From NCBI RefSeq assembly GCF_905163445.1, contig NC_053191.1, positions 16,864,001-16,928,000 of the forward strand: a DNA stretch of 64,000 nucleotides, read 5' to 3'. The stretch comes from Pararge aegeria (Eukaryota > Arthropoda > Insecta > Lepidoptera > Nymphalidae). Shown piece by piece: positions 55,001 to 60,154 of the stretch. Each line of letters starts with the position of its first letter. Position 1 is the stretch's first letter. Under the pieces are notes generated by a model, which was not told the DNA's origin, made no database searches, and saw only the letters and a program-made list of their open reading frames with translations. A program made the translations under genes and the position numbers.

Positions 55001-56702
55001 AAATTCATTTATTTCAAGAAGGCCTAATACAAGCACTTTTGAAACGTCAAGTCTGTCCGTGTGTAGTGACTCTACCACCGGTTCGGAAGGCAGATTCTAC
55101 CGAGAAGAAGCCGGCAAGAAACTCAGCAGTTGCTCTTTTCCAAACGTGGAAAATGGAAAGTGGAAAACCACAACAAAACCTATAACCAGAGCAATACTAC
55201 GCATAACATACGAGGTAACAAACGGCCTGTAAAGTTGCGCCCTGTGTCCATCAACATGAGGCGTAGGTTTTAAGCCGGATATGCCTCAACCTCTGTCACA
55301 AAAAGCTTAACTACATTAGAGAATATAATCAATGTAAACATTTCAGGTATCAGGCGTGACCTCAGCTTTTGTGGACAACATACCGCTCACCACAATGATG
55401 GTGCGAGTTGTGATCGCACTGGGCTCCAACCCAACCCTCAACCTGCCCATCACTCCGCTTATATGGGCATTGTCATTCGGTGCTTGTTTAGGAGGTAATC
55501 TAAAGGTCTCCCTCTCACCATCCATCTAACCAACCATCCATCCATCTATCCATTTCTATGCAGCACACCGATTAATCCGAAGCTTATTGACTGATGTTAT
55601 TATAGTATATTGTGCAACAAGTGCGATAAGTTCGGCAACATCGCACGGGTTGCAGATACTATATTTTATTACAAATGTGGAGATATATGTGGGCACAAAT
55701 TCCCAAGTCCCAACAAACGGATGAAAAGTTTAAAAAGAAACAAATATACTTCAAACAATAAATGCAAATTAATTAATATTAATAAAACTATAAACTTTGC
55801 AATGTCAACCTCACTTCTTTTATATTGAAAGTTAGATTGTGTTTTTTTTTGTTATTTATTTTAATTTTAGCAGTTTTTACAGTCATTTTGCGTGCGACAA
55901 GGATAGTTTGCGTGTGCTAATTATAAATTGCGCACGCGCAAGTAAACTTGTCGCACTCAAATAACGGTTTCATTTACAAAAAAACTCACGCGTCTTTTTA
56001 AAATGGGCAAACAGCCCTTTTTTAACCGCAACAGCGAGTACAAAGATACTACTTAATTATCCCGCATGAGTAATGAAAAATATTATTAAATGAATTGGTG
56101 TAAATTAAGATTGAAGCATGTCATAGATTTCGACTAAACATACAATGTTTTATGCTATAAAATAATTTAATTGATGAATGTAATTATAATGATACTGCTA
56201 TATCGTCTACAGCCTGAACAGATCTGGAGGTATGAGGTTATTACATTAACTTAATATTATAAATTAATATTTGACGGCCGATTGGCGCAGTGGGCCTAAT
56301 CCTGCTTTCTGAGAAATGTTTGTGTGATGAACATGTTTTCCAGTGTCTGGGTATTCACATGTATATTATAAGTATTTATGTATATTATTCATCAGTCATA
56401 GTACCCATAACACAAGCTGTCGCTTAATTTGGGGCTAGATGGCGGTGTGTGTATTGTCGTAAAAAATAAAAATGCCTAACTTCTTTTAAGCCACCTTCAA
56501 GTCAATTCTCACTTCTATTCCAGGTAACGGGACGCTGATCGGTGCAAGCGCCAACGTGGTGTGCGCCGGAGTCGCAGAACAGCATGGCTACCGGTTCACC
56601 TTCATGCAGTTCTTCAAGATCGGGTTCCCTGTCATGATCGGCCACTTGATCGTCGCCTCGGGATACTTGCTTCTCTGTCATTGTGTATTTACTTGGCACT
56701 GA
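26569..56702 (+). CDS. OCA2: P protein (OCA2/hoepel family), complete, 16 coding exons
   Basis: Joining 26569-26773, 35326-35500, 36861-36894, 37352-37487, 38784-38977, 39442-39696, 45274-45477, 45929-46044, 46847-46985, 48069-48204, 50211-50413, 51691-51784, 52772-52914, 54106-54216, 55347-55494 and 56524-56702 gives 2,472 nt with no phase conflict: 823 residues, close to the 838 of human P. All introns are GT/AG. Order: cytosolic N-terminus (1-146), first membrane span (about 147-165), a loop with five N-glycosylation sequons, then two transporter halves. Half one carries FLDNVTT and NIGGTATPVGDPPNVI; half two carries FVDNIPLTT and GGNGTLIGASANVV. These halves are joined by a basic helical loop (about 520-605). 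In vertebrates P sits in melanosomes and supports an anion conductance that sets lumenal pH; a role in insect pigment granules is inference. The start is the first ATG of the phase-matched exon; an upstream 5' UTR exon is possible. Confidence 0.96.
26890..27150 (+). repeat. SINE-like repeat in intron 1
   Basis: CTGCCGCTAAGCAGCATTGT, TCCGGTCTGAAGGGCGTGG and CACTTATCATCAGGTGGGTC follow the word order of a common lepidopteran SINE. No promoter head is clear. Confidence 0.55.
27151..28892. other. Intron 1 stretch, nothing recognised
   Basis: AT-rich intron sequence without ORFs or familiar repeats. Confidence 0.45.
28893..29004. repeat. Tandem duplication of about 50 bp
   Basis: AAACTAACTTATATTAAA..CAAAATTCC and TTGCATAAAATT occur twice, starting near 28893 and 28955, with small differences. 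Confidence 0.65.
29005..29734. other. Intron 1 stretch, nothing recognised
   Basis: A short SINE-B-like phrase (GTGGTGGACTACGGCCTAAA at about 29581) is the only familiar text. Confidence 0.4.
29735..29895 (+). repeat. Family T1 repeat
   Basis: TTGGAAAAGAGTTATCTGCT, GCAACCGGTGGTAGAGTC and TACTTGCAATAAATGAATTT. Confidence 0.75.
29934..30193. mobile_element. Palindromic MITE family M2, copy 2
   Basis: AGCCTTAGTCCAAGATTTGT, CTCGCAATCGAGTAGTCG on the left, and ATACTCGAAAACGACT with ATTGCGAGCGAGTAAATC mirrored on the right. The outermost right bases are lost. Compare 56841-57136. Confidence 0.7.
30530..30745 (-). repeat. LINE-like 3' tail T3 (reverse)
   Basis: ATTCAAATTCAAAGTTCTTT, TAGGCCTATCACAGGCACTT, TGGTGATAACTTCGTTCGCC and ACGTGCCCTGGTCTAGGAAG. 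Reverse of 22322-22502. Confidence 0.75.
31357..31558 (+). mobile_element. Short Helitron-like element
   Basis: Begins CTAACTAATAGTAAAAATGC and ends GGACGCGGGCAACAGCTACT. It is an internally deleted copy of about 200 bp. Confidence 0.55.
31910..32720 (+). repeat. Degenerate tandem array, 80-130 bp unit
   Basis: A core of AAATCGGYCCAGTNGTTTT recurs at about 32066, 32147, 32235, 32326, 32446, 32562 and 32690. Between cores, partly conserved words recur: TAGTAACAACATCAGCT or TAGTAGAAACATCAGCTG, then AAAAAGCA and CGGCGGCT. The units have diverged strongly, so the array is old. No ORF. Confidence 0.65.
33018..33258 (+). repeat. tRNA-headed SINE, family A (near full length)
   Basis: GACGGCCGACTGGCCCAGTG, B box GGGTTCGATTCCCAC, then GTGATGAACATAATTG, TATAAGTATTTATCTG and GTACCCGTAACACAAG. 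Confidence 0.85.
33260..33375 (-). repeat. SINE family C head (reverse)
   Basis: On the minus strand: CGACCTTTCTGGCTCAGTGG (A box) and CCCCGGTTCGACGCC (B box), then AATTTGG and a SINE-C-like body. It is not a tRNA gene because the arms do not pair. Confidence 0.6.
33428..33708 (+). mobile_element. Helitron-like element
   Basis: Starts TCTTAATAAATATAAATCTC, contains GTTTGTCCGCGATGGACTCC and ends AGTCGCGGGTAACAGCTAGT. A reversed copy of the same subtype is at 47275-47575. Confidence 0.65.
34299..34619 (+). mobile_element. Helitron-like element
   Basis: Starts AATATTATAAACGTCAAAGT, contains CACGCAAAAACGACTGCACG twice-related text and ends GAAGTCGCGGGCAGAAGCTAG. Two half-repeats (TTGAAAATTGTTTACGAG and TTAAAAATTGTTAACGAG) lie inside. 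Confidence 0.6.
34620..35325. other. 3' part of intron 1
   Basis: Contains (TCAG)n at about 34971 and an A-rich run at about 35090-35130. It ends in the acceptor tttccag. Confidence 0.5.
35326..35500 (+). CDS. OCA2: P protein exon 2 (residues 69-127)
   Basis: It carries on the codon split after exon 1 (G|CA, Ala) and reads ASNQENIPLKVKNGA to NPAKDRG. It is soluble and hydrophilic, part of the cytosolic N-terminus, and the least conserved part of the family. Confidence 0.85.
35603..35707. mobile_element. Short palindromic MITE (family M4)
   Basis: GGCTAGCATGCGCCACGAGA on the left mirrors TCTCGGTGCGCATGCTAGG on the right, about 105 bp in total. It sits about 100 bases after exon 2. Confidence 0.7.
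35933..36210 (-). repeat. LINE tail plus Helitron-like fragment (both reversed)
   Basis: (CAAT)n then CTTTATTCAGTTTAGGCTAT is a reversed LINE end. From 36020, TAGCCGACCCGTGCAACTTC and GTTGGAGCCGATTCCGAGAT form a reversed Helitron-like piece whose forward copy is at 19255-19370. Confidence 0.55.
36395..36775 (-). repeat. Two SINE family B copies (reverse, in tandem)
   Basis: GGCCGTTGTCCACCAAGCTA and GGCCGTAGTCCACCACGCTG are two successive 3' parts. The head (TAACCACTAGGCTATCACCG) is complete only in the second. Confidence 0.7.
36861..36894 (+). CDS. OCA2: P protein exon 3 (residues 127-138)
   Basis: This 34-nt micro-exon has acceptor ttattgcag and donor gtgaga. It reads GSENDPPKRQTK and is accepted because it links exon 2 (phase 2) to exon 4 (phase 0) exactly. 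Confidence 0.75.
36934..37290 (+). repeat. (GT)n microsatellite joined to a dispersed element, intron 3
   Basis: About 260 bases of GT with GTGC and GTGA interruptions, then GTATGGCATCACAGCTCCCG AACG and ATTAGTCGGGATTGTTCTTA. The same combination is at 14373. It fills most of the 457-base intron. Confidence 0.75.
37352..37487 (+). CDS. OCA2: P protein exon 4, first membrane span (residues 139-184)
   Basis: Reads MAAARHYVKMTILLGCW..., with a hydrophobic span of about 18 residues (TILLGCWIFFTLIFMM) after a basic stretch. The donor gtaagt cuts the ORF, which otherwise runs on into the intron. Confidence 0.92.
37488..38783. other. Intron 4, nothing recognised
   Basis: AT-rich, no familiar repeats. 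Ends at acceptor ttttccag. Confidence 0.5.
38784..38977 (+). CDS. OCA2: P protein exon 5, loop with glycosylation sites (residues 184-248)
   Basis: YVLNISDVQLSMLVKLSGPF and RMDVWLERWPV are typical of the region between the first two spans. Sequons NIS and NNT are present. Donor gtttgt. Confidence 0.93.
39442..39696 (+). CDS. OCA2: P protein exon 6, loop end and second span (residues 249-333)
   Basis: Sequons NLT, NQS and NQT occur before the span GVIYACILLFGLYVLIIFE, which matches the family's YILIIFE. Donor gtaagt. Confidence 0.95.
39908..40182. mobile_element. MITE family M5
   Basis: CCCAGCACGGCTAGCATGGA CAGGAGAC and CTCTCCGGGG on the left mirror CCGGGGGATATAG, TGTCTCCTGCCCGGGCTAAC on the right. 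Located in intron 6. Confidence 0.65.
40410..41060 (+). repeat. String of LINE 3' tails in intron 6
   Basis: T2-type tail at 40410-40500 (CCGCCTTTCGTATTCTACTC, ACAAATAAAGTC). A GGTGAGGTGGCCTTAACATT scrap at 40577. A T3-like piece at 40925-41000 and an M1-like start (CAGTGGCGTTCC) at about 41051. Confidence 0.5.
41578..41725 (-). repeat. LINE T2 tail with GATA run (reverse)
   Basis: (GATA)n then AATTCTTTATTGCACACAAT and GCGCAAAGGCGGTCTTATCG. Confidence 0.65.
41865..41940. repeat. AT-rich low-complexity tract
   Basis: Runs of TATATA. The Tyr/Ile-rich ORF on the minus strand is an artefact of this. Confidence 0.6.
42487..42783 (+). pseudogene. Non-LTR retrotransposon ORF2 C-terminus with 3' tail
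   Basis: RSFLPRTCKLWNNLPSDVFP then NLGLFKGRINKFL is the conserved end of a Jockey/CR1-group ORF2. It is followed by CTTAACATCAGGTGACCCAC TTGCTCG and an A run of about 12, a typical LINE 3' end. It is a 5'-truncated copy in intron 6. Confidence 0.8.
42784..44109. other. Intron 6 stretch, nothing recognised
   Basis: AT-rich. A TATATA-rich patch lies at 43930-43990, and a SINE-B-like phrase (GGCATGCAGGTATGTTTTCT) at about 43612. Confidence 0.45.
44110..44325 (-). repeat. Two SINE family B head fragments (reverse)
   Basis: CACTAGGCTATCAACACTTT and CATTAGGCTATCGCCGCTTG are two reversed heads, with TTCAAACACCGC and GATTTAACTCAG as decayed B boxes. Confidence 0.55.
44326..45273. other. 3' part of intron 6
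   Basis: No familiar repeat. Ends in a clear acceptor (ctttccccag). Confidence 0.45.
45274..45477 (+). CDS. OCA2: P protein exon 7, spans 3-4 (residues 334-401)
   Basis: MAAVLISTTSLAVLSLIG, ERPSLSELVSWLDMETLLLL and MMILVAIMAETGMFDF match the family closely (GDRPSL, MMILVAI.SETG.FDY in human P). Donor gtcagt. Confidence 0.97.
45929..46044 (+). CDS. OCA2: P protein exon 8, FLDNVTT motif (residues 402-440)
   Basis: Contains the span LWPLITLLCAITAILSTF, the substrate-site motif FLDNVTT and TPVTIR. The acceptor tttcaaag has a weak pyrimidine tract. The donor GTAACAATCAG is an exact 11-base tandem copy of the last 11 exon bases. Confidence 0.95.
46135..46320 (+). repeat. SINE family B fragment in intron 8
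   Basis: TTAAAATCACTTGCTTTAAC GATAAAG, TCGTGAGGAAATCTGCATGC and GTGGTAGACAC. The head is lost. Confidence 0.6.
46420..46690 (-). pseudogene. CR1/L2-type LINE ORF2 C-terminus
   Basis: On the minus strand: RVIQMWNALPEDVVTAESLN then QFKNRLDKHQKD. This is the standard end of CR1/L2-group ORF2 (RV.NLWN.LP..VV.A.S.N.FK.RLD). Upstream frames contain stops. Confidence 0.75.
46700..46818 (-). repeat. SINE family B head (reverse)
   Basis: TCGGGGTTCGAACTCAGCCC (B box) and CACTAGGGTATCACCGC (head). It ends about 28 bases before exon 9. Confidence 0.65.
46847..46985 (+). CDS. OCA2: P protein exon 9, GDPPNV motif (residues 440-486)
   Basis: RLCEVMDMDPVPILMSMV then NIGGTATPVGDPPNVIIASN, the second signature of the first transporter half, nearly as in human P. 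Donor gtaagt. Confidence 0.97.
47275..47575 (-). mobile_element. Helitron-like element (reverse)
   Basis: ACTAGCTGTTGCCCGCGACT on the left and CATCGCGGACAAACATCGTG on the right. Same subtype as 33428-33708, with an added (TA)n at about 47361. Confidence 0.7.
47576..48068. other. 3' part of intron 9
   Basis: Two related phrases (CCATTTTGTAGTGGCGGCCA and GCCATTTTGTGGCGGCGCCC) sit about 125 bases apart, followed by AAAATCGGCTCATCCGTTTG. Probably a degraded dispersed element. Confidence 0.4.
48069..48204 (+). CDS. OCA2: P protein exon 10 (residues 487-532)
   Basis: GINFTNFTMHMSLGIVAVCI gives one span, followed by the cytosolic RYIYRDTSKLRLNVPREIQ. Donor gtaact. Confidence 0.95.
48548..48615 (-). 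repeat. SINE family C fragment (reverse)
   Basis: GAAGCCGTAATCGGTTTCTA CACGGCATCGTACCGGAAC is the reversed SINE-C body. Confidence 0.6.
48618..48659. repeat. Perfect 17-bp hairpin
   Basis: CTGGCCCACTTAATGGT at 48618-48634 and its exact complement at 48643-48659 surround the 8-base loop AAGTGAAA. Confidence 0.85.
48692..48811. repeat. MITE family M1 (short subtype), left end lost
   Basis: CACAGGGTATGCAAACAGCA, AATTGCATTAAACGGC and GTATGAAGTGAACGCCACTG. Confidence 0.6.
48812..49493. other. Intron 10 stretch, nothing recognised
   Basis: Mixed-composition sequence without coding signal. Confidence 0.4.
49494..49679. repeat. Fragment of palindromic MITE family M2
   Basis: GACGTTTTCGAGTATAAAAC, GCCAAAGTAAAATGAACCTA and AAGATCCATTTTACTTT correspond to the interior of 56841-57136. 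Confidence 0.55.
49680..49805 (+). repeat. Family T1 repeat
   Basis: GGGCTCTTCTCGGAAGACTC, CCTTCCGAACCGGTGGTAGA and CTTGAAATAAAGAATTTTGA. It abuts the M2 fragment directly. Confidence 0.75.
50211..50413 (+). CDS. OCA2: P protein exon 11, central cytosolic loop (residues 532-599)
   Basis: LRHQISIWRRAIESLPHLSR then RERLERKMNKLTAQ and a Lys-rich end. It is basic and likely helical, corresponding to the loop between transporter halves in human P. It is the least conserved part after the N-terminus. Donor gtaagc. Confidence 0.93.
50570..50680 (-). repeat. LINE-like tail (reverse)
   Basis: TATTTATTTATTGAGAGCTA, CAAGTTTGTACATTGTGAGC and TTACAGGTTTACAAATAAT. Class unknown. Confidence 0.4.
50803..51300. 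mobile_element. Dispersed element E1, copy 2 (about 500 bp)
   Basis: Almost identical to 15064-15541. It keeps the segment GCTAACCATGCCCGAGTGGA, which copy 1 lacks, where a short GGGACGCGTGCCT phrase is repeated. TAAAAA flanks both sides (left at about 50801, right at 51301), a possible target duplication. Confidence 0.8.
51691..51784 (+). CDS. OCA2: P protein exon 12 (residues 600-631)
   Basis: YKIRDKMLLLKSTVAISFVV opens the second transporter half with one span. Acceptor cttttttcag, donor gtaagt. Confidence 0.93.
52065..52340 (-). repeat. SINE family B, near full length (reverse)
   Basis: GGCCGTAGTCCACCACGCTG, CATGCAGGTTTACTCACGAT, GATATTTTAATTACTTTAAA and the head side AATGCGCTATCAGTTCC. 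Confidence 0.8.
52675..52746 (+). repeat. (ATTC)n microsatellite next to an exon
   Basis: About 17 copies of ATTC with one GTC change. It ends 25 bases before exon 13, so it lies in the branch-point region of that acceptor. Confidence 0.9.
52772..52914 (+). CDS. OCA2: P protein exon 13 (residues 631-678)
   Basis: LGWTALLGAILLLTLADRED and the conserved HRVEWSTLLFFAALFVLME (human HRVEWATLLFFAALFVLME). The acceptor ttatcaacag has a poor pyrimidine tract. Confidence 0.97.
52973..53129. mobile_element. MITE family M5, complete
   Basis: CAGGGCTAGCATGGGCGGGA GATAAAAATTATATCCCC mirrors the right end ending CCCATGCTAGCCGTGCTG. 157 bp, no clear target duplication. Confidence 0.75.
53272..53578 (+). 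repeat. 18-bp minisatellite (about 17 units), intron 13
   Basis: The unit is GGCAGAAATTTGCKTNNN, where two main forms (..GCTTGTA and ..GCGTTGC) often alternate to give a 36-bp higher-order period. Since 18 is a multiple of three, frames on both strands stay open and give repetitive hexapeptide ORFs of 105-174 residues, which I treat as non-coding. Confidence 0.9.
53841..53898. repeat. Long hairpin (25 of 27 bp paired)
   Basis: CTCCCGTTGAGAGAGGCC... at 53841-53867 pairs with 53872-53898 around a 4-base loop (CTGC). Surrounding text (to about 54050) resembles an RTE-like 3' region also at 20100. Confidence 0.85.
54106..54216 (+). CDS. OCA2: P protein exon 14 (residues 679-715)
   Basis: ALSKLGLIAFIGGLTESIIL then DERGRLAVAILLLLW. 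Donor gtaagt, followed 12 bases later by another GTAAGTAATC copy. Confidence 0.95.
54527..54955 (+). repeat. SINE family A interrupted by a T1 repeat
   Basis: The head AACAGCCGGTTGGCGCGGTG GACAGCG and B box GGGTTCTATTCCC lead to GATGAGCATGAAT. The SINE resumes at about 54811 with TTCAGTCTCTTGGTGTTTAT and ends GATGGCGATGTGTGTATTGT. Confidence 0.85.
54620..54810 (+). repeat. T1 repeat nested in a SINE
   Basis: GTTGTTGGAAAAGAGGAACT, CTTTCCGGCTCCTCTTCGG and CTTGAAATAAATGAATCTTG. TGAAT occurs at both junctions, a possible short target duplication. Confidence 0.8.
54980..55145 (-). repeat. Family T1 repeat (reverse)
   Basis: (AAAATTC)n, then TTCATTTATTTCAAGAAGGC, CTCTACCACCGGTTCGGAAG and AAGCCGGCAAGAAACTCAGC. 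Well preserved. Confidence 0.85.
55146..55310 (+). repeat. Interspersed repeat fragment
   Basis: ACCAGAGCAATACTACGCAT, GCCCTGTGTCCATCAACATG and AGGCGTAGGTTTTAAGCC, related to 8889-9070 and 53130-53240. Confidence 0.45.
55347..55494 (+). CDS. OCA2: P protein exon 15, FVDNIPLTT motif (residues 716-765)
   Basis: SGVTSAFVDNIPLTTMMVRV and PLIWALSFGACLGG. The DNIPLTT motif is the second-half counterpart of DNVTT. Four residues later is an Arg (MMVRVV) where human P has Pro (TMIPVL). Donor gtaatc. Confidence 0.97.
55495..56271. other. Intron 15 stretch
   Basis: A (CCAT)n-like patch at 55525-55560; otherwise AT-rich with nothing recognised. Confidence 0.45.
56272..56470 (+). repeat. SINE family A with internal deletion
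   Basis: TTGACGGCCGATTGGCGCAG TGGGC, then the B box is deleted (TTTCTGAGAAATGTTTG) before GTGATGAACATG and GGGGCTAGATGGCGGTG. Confidence 0.8.
56524..56702 (+). CDS. OCA2: P protein exon 16, last exon (residues 765-823)
   Basis: GNGTLIGASANVVCAGVAEQ HGY and QFFKIGFPVM match human P almost word for word, then a final span (HLIVASGYLLLCHCVF) and the end TWH before TGA at 56700-56702. Confidence 0.98.
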
Positions 56703-56840
56703 TTCGATTTTCGGATGGACACTTGCCGATAACCACCTGAGGGGTTGCTACGGCGTCACCGGGGGAGTGGGGCGAGCGAAAAAGCTCGCCATGGGAGCCC
56801 CAGGGCTTGACGACATCGGGGGGGAGGGAGGCGCTGATTG
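56703..56840 (+). other. 3' flank or UTR of the P gene
   Basis: GC-rich for this window (GTGGGGCGAGCGAAAAAGCT, GGGGGGGAGGGAGGCG). No AATAAA. The first near-canonical signal, ATTAAA, is at about 56947, inside the next MITE. Confidence 0.45.
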
Positions 56841-57136
56841 GTCTAAACTGTAGCCTTAGTACAATATTCGCTAGCTCGCAATCGAGTAGTCGTTTTCGAG
56901 TATGGAAATACTTGAACATCGGAGTAAAACGGATCATATTGCATTTTATTAAAGCTCAAATTTGCGTGCATCTCTTTAACTCCAACTTTTGAGAGAACGT
57001 CTGTTAAACCAAAAGTGCAGAATTTGCGACTCTAAAACGAGTGTCATTAGGTCCATTTTACTTGGACGATATAGTTTGATATACGAAAACAAACCCTCGA
57101 GCGAGCAAATCTTGTACTAAGGCTACTGTTTTAGAC
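56841..57136. mobile_element. Palindromic MITE family M2, complete
   Basis: Left GTCTAAACTGTAGCCTTAGT and TCGCAATCGAGTAGTCGTTT mirror right ACTAAGGCTACTGTTTTAGAC and GAGCGAGCAAATCTTG. About 296 bp with arms of about 60 bp. Relatives are at 655, 29934 and 49494. No clear target duplication. Confidence 0.8.
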
Positions 57137-57164
57137 TATCTGCGAATCCCTTTAGCGAATACGA

Positions 57165-57195
<31 letters not shown>

Positions 57196-57227
57196 AATTT
57201 TCTAAATTTCAGGCTATTCCGTTCTAG

Positions 57228-57510
57228 CACAGAATTAAGAATTTCCAGAACCCTCGTTCAGCCATCATCATCATCATCATCATTGTATGCACGTCTCGCC
57301 TCACATACGTGGAGTATCCACATATGTATTGCTAGCTCACAAACTTTTTCGCATTTTTCCTTTTTAATGTTAAACGTTTAGGGAAAAATAATTACTGCCA
57401 ACTGCTAAATGGTATGAAGTGACTAACCACCTGTTCGAGAAACACACGCGTGGTTTTTAATGCTTCAATATTAGTCGCGTACACGGATTCTGTATGTTCT
57501 TACTTCTGTG
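57228..57510 (+). repeat. Dispersed repeat D2, copy 2, with (CAT)n
   Basis: GCCATCATCATCATCATCAT, TTGCTAGCTCACAAACTTTT, CGAGAAACACACG and TTCTGTATGTTCTTAC parallel 18890-19145. Confidence 0.6.
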
Positions 57511-57618
57511 CTTACCTATACCTAATTAAAAATTTAGACAAATCCTTTGACTTGGTATTAATGCTAGAATTCTGAACATTGTATATATCATGTTCAATCT
57601 ACTAATAATTGTTGAACC

Positions 57619-58691
57619 CAGGGGTTCCCAACCTTATTGAGCTTGCGGCGCATTTATAAGTTAAGAAATTCGGCGAGGCATCCGGTCCGTGCAATAACTT
57701 TTTTTTTTCGTGAAATGAATTAGGAAAAATAAAACTATCCTACAATGGGATGGCTGAGCTTGGTTATTTTCAATTTTCACATTTTTTTCAAAGTGCGACA
57801 AGCCGTAACACCGCTGCACAAAAACTATAAAAAAAAATGTGTGAGCCGTCACGGGACGCCTGTCAGATGTTACACATTAAAATTGTTTTAAATAAGTTAT
57901 ATGCATAAAAGAACAGATTAAGACAGAAGTCAGATATAGCGCACTGATAAGATAAAGCATTACACATTTGTTTCATAAAATATTGACTGTTTATTAAATT
58001 TTAATAAAAAAACTACATAAAATTTAAAAAATATTTAAATTTAATATTTTTTTTTAAATCGCGACTATTCAACTACGTAAAGTACATATATATTAATATT
58101 AATTATTATTTATTATATTTTATTTATATATATTCCATCATATAGCGTTGCGATGCGTCGCCACGGTAACAATCAGATTACACTCTCCTTTAGATGTTTC
58201 ACATCAAAATTATTATTTTTGATTTTTTGCAGTGAAACTTCTTTAGAATCAGTGTGATTTCAAACTCGATGTAACGAAAAAATAAGTCCATTGAGACACA
58301 ATCACATAAGTGTATAGGATTCAGCCGGCGTGAGAATGAGATAGAACACATTACACACTTTGTTTCCTATTTATGTTACCAAGGAAACCGAATAATATCT
58401 AGATAAAGAAACGAACACATAAATGTATAGGACAGAGTGAGATGGAAAACATTATATATATTTTTACCTATTGTAGTTACCATGGAAACTAAATAATAAA
58501 CCTTACATTTATCCTAATAGTTCTGATACTCTACATCCGCCTCAATCTCTCGTTGGCTACTCTTCAGAAGTTACACTTCTGCCGTGTGTGAATAAATTGA
58601 ACAGGATTTTTTTTAAGTACAGAAGGAGCGCGTCGCGGTGCACCTATGTAATTTCTTCGGCGCCTCATGGCGCCCAGGTTGAGAACCCCTG
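57619..58691. mobile_element. Non-autonomous hAT element with 8-bp target duplication
   Basis: Termini CAGGGGTTCCCAACCT and AGGTTGAGAACCCCTG are 16-bp inverted repeats (15/16). Flanks gttgaacc (57611-57618) and gtttaacc (58692-58699) match at 7/8. CAGGGGTTCTCAACCT-type ends are well known in hAT transposons. Length 1,073 bp. There is no transposase ORF, and the interior includes a diverged tandem duplication (CACATAAGTGTATAGGA at 58304 and CACATAAATGTATAGGA at 58417). Confidence 0.9.
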
Positions 58692-58699
58692 GTTTAACC

Positions 58700-60013
58700 T
58701 TATCTCACTCGACTTATACAAAATATATATATATAGATTTTATAGAACAAAAAAAAATATATCAAGTGTGATTTTGTGTGAACTGTGTACCTTAGTAATC
58801 ACCTGTGATAAATAATCTTATCGTACTTAAAGATATAAATATTATCTACTATTATGAGATAGTAATACCTAGGATTTAAGACGAAAAAACCGACTTTCGT
58901 TTGTCGTCTACTAGTAGTAATTATGTTTAAAAGCAACGTCACTTATCAGATCAACAACGTCCATGGGCGTACCAAGGATGGGCAGTTTTCTGCGAGAATC
59001 TTGCTGTAAGAACCCTCTTACAAAATGTATGGCGGCTAAGATAAAGACATACAGACAATAATGAAAAAAACACACGTATAATTGTTTTTTCACAAAACAG
59101 CCGCGGACGATATGACCTTAAAAAAATCTCACTTGTTCTATGCATCCTGCCATATGTATCCTGCCCTTTTCTTCATTTCGGATTTTATCACCTAGGGGCA
59201 CTCCGAGCATAACAAATTCCATCGCCATTTATGAAGGCATTCCAATCTAACGCTGTTGTTTACGAAGAATCCGGCTATATCATCAGTCTTCGCAAGATCC
59301 TCATAAAAAATGGAACCAAATTGTAATCACCAAATTTGAATAATTTGGTAAACATAATCACGTCTTAAAGATAACTTACTGAGGAAGTCGGTTAAAATTA
59401 TTATAGAAGTCGGTTAAAATATTAGCTATATAATATTACTAAAAATTTAAAGCGAATCGTGAAGACAGTTCAAATGTTCTGAGATAATATTTGTGATGTA
59501 GGGCAAGGGAATTGGCATGATCAAACACTCGAAATTATTTACGTGACGGCAAAATTGACGTACGTACATATTTACATAAGTACAATAACTCATGAAATAA
59601 AGTAATCTGATATTCGGGTGCATATTTAACTGTGAATCATTGTTTGTGTGATTGTGATAGCGGCTTCTAAACAAATATCACGGGATTTATGGTATTTCTG
59701 GCTAATCAGATACATAGCAAGAACGCCCGCGATTCCGGTATCCAATTTATTGATCTGACTGAACAGGACGCAATATTAATATAAATTTTTCGTGTAAATA
59801 GACAATACAGTATTTTATACAGACAAATATTTTAGACATTTTATAAAGATACCTAATATTTAAAAACAATAATGTCTATTATGACCAGTGGGGCTACATT
59901 CGCGCCAAGATATAATTACATCTACAATTTTTCTCTTTTTCTCATTATATACTACTAATAGTATAAGTTCTCATTATATACTACTTATAGTATATAAAGA
60001 GAAAATGTCTACT
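58700..60013. other. Non-coding stretch, nothing recognised
   Basis: AT-rich. Two near copies of CTCATTATATACTACTAATA lie at about 59940 and 59972. Confidence 0.45.
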
Positions 60014-60049
60014 TCTCAATCTCTTATCTCTAAAGATAAGAGATTGAGA
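60014..60049. repeat. Perfect 16-bp hairpin
   Basis: TCTCAATCTCTTATCT at 60014-60029 and its exact complement at 60034-60049 around loop CTAA. Confidence 0.8.
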
Positions 60050-60154
60050 TAAGAACTGATAATAAGTACACATAATTATCTCGTGGCGGATATAATATAA
60101 ACGGACAATCATCTTATCTTAATTAGGCGAGTGATCCCAGGGCCCGCCTCATGT

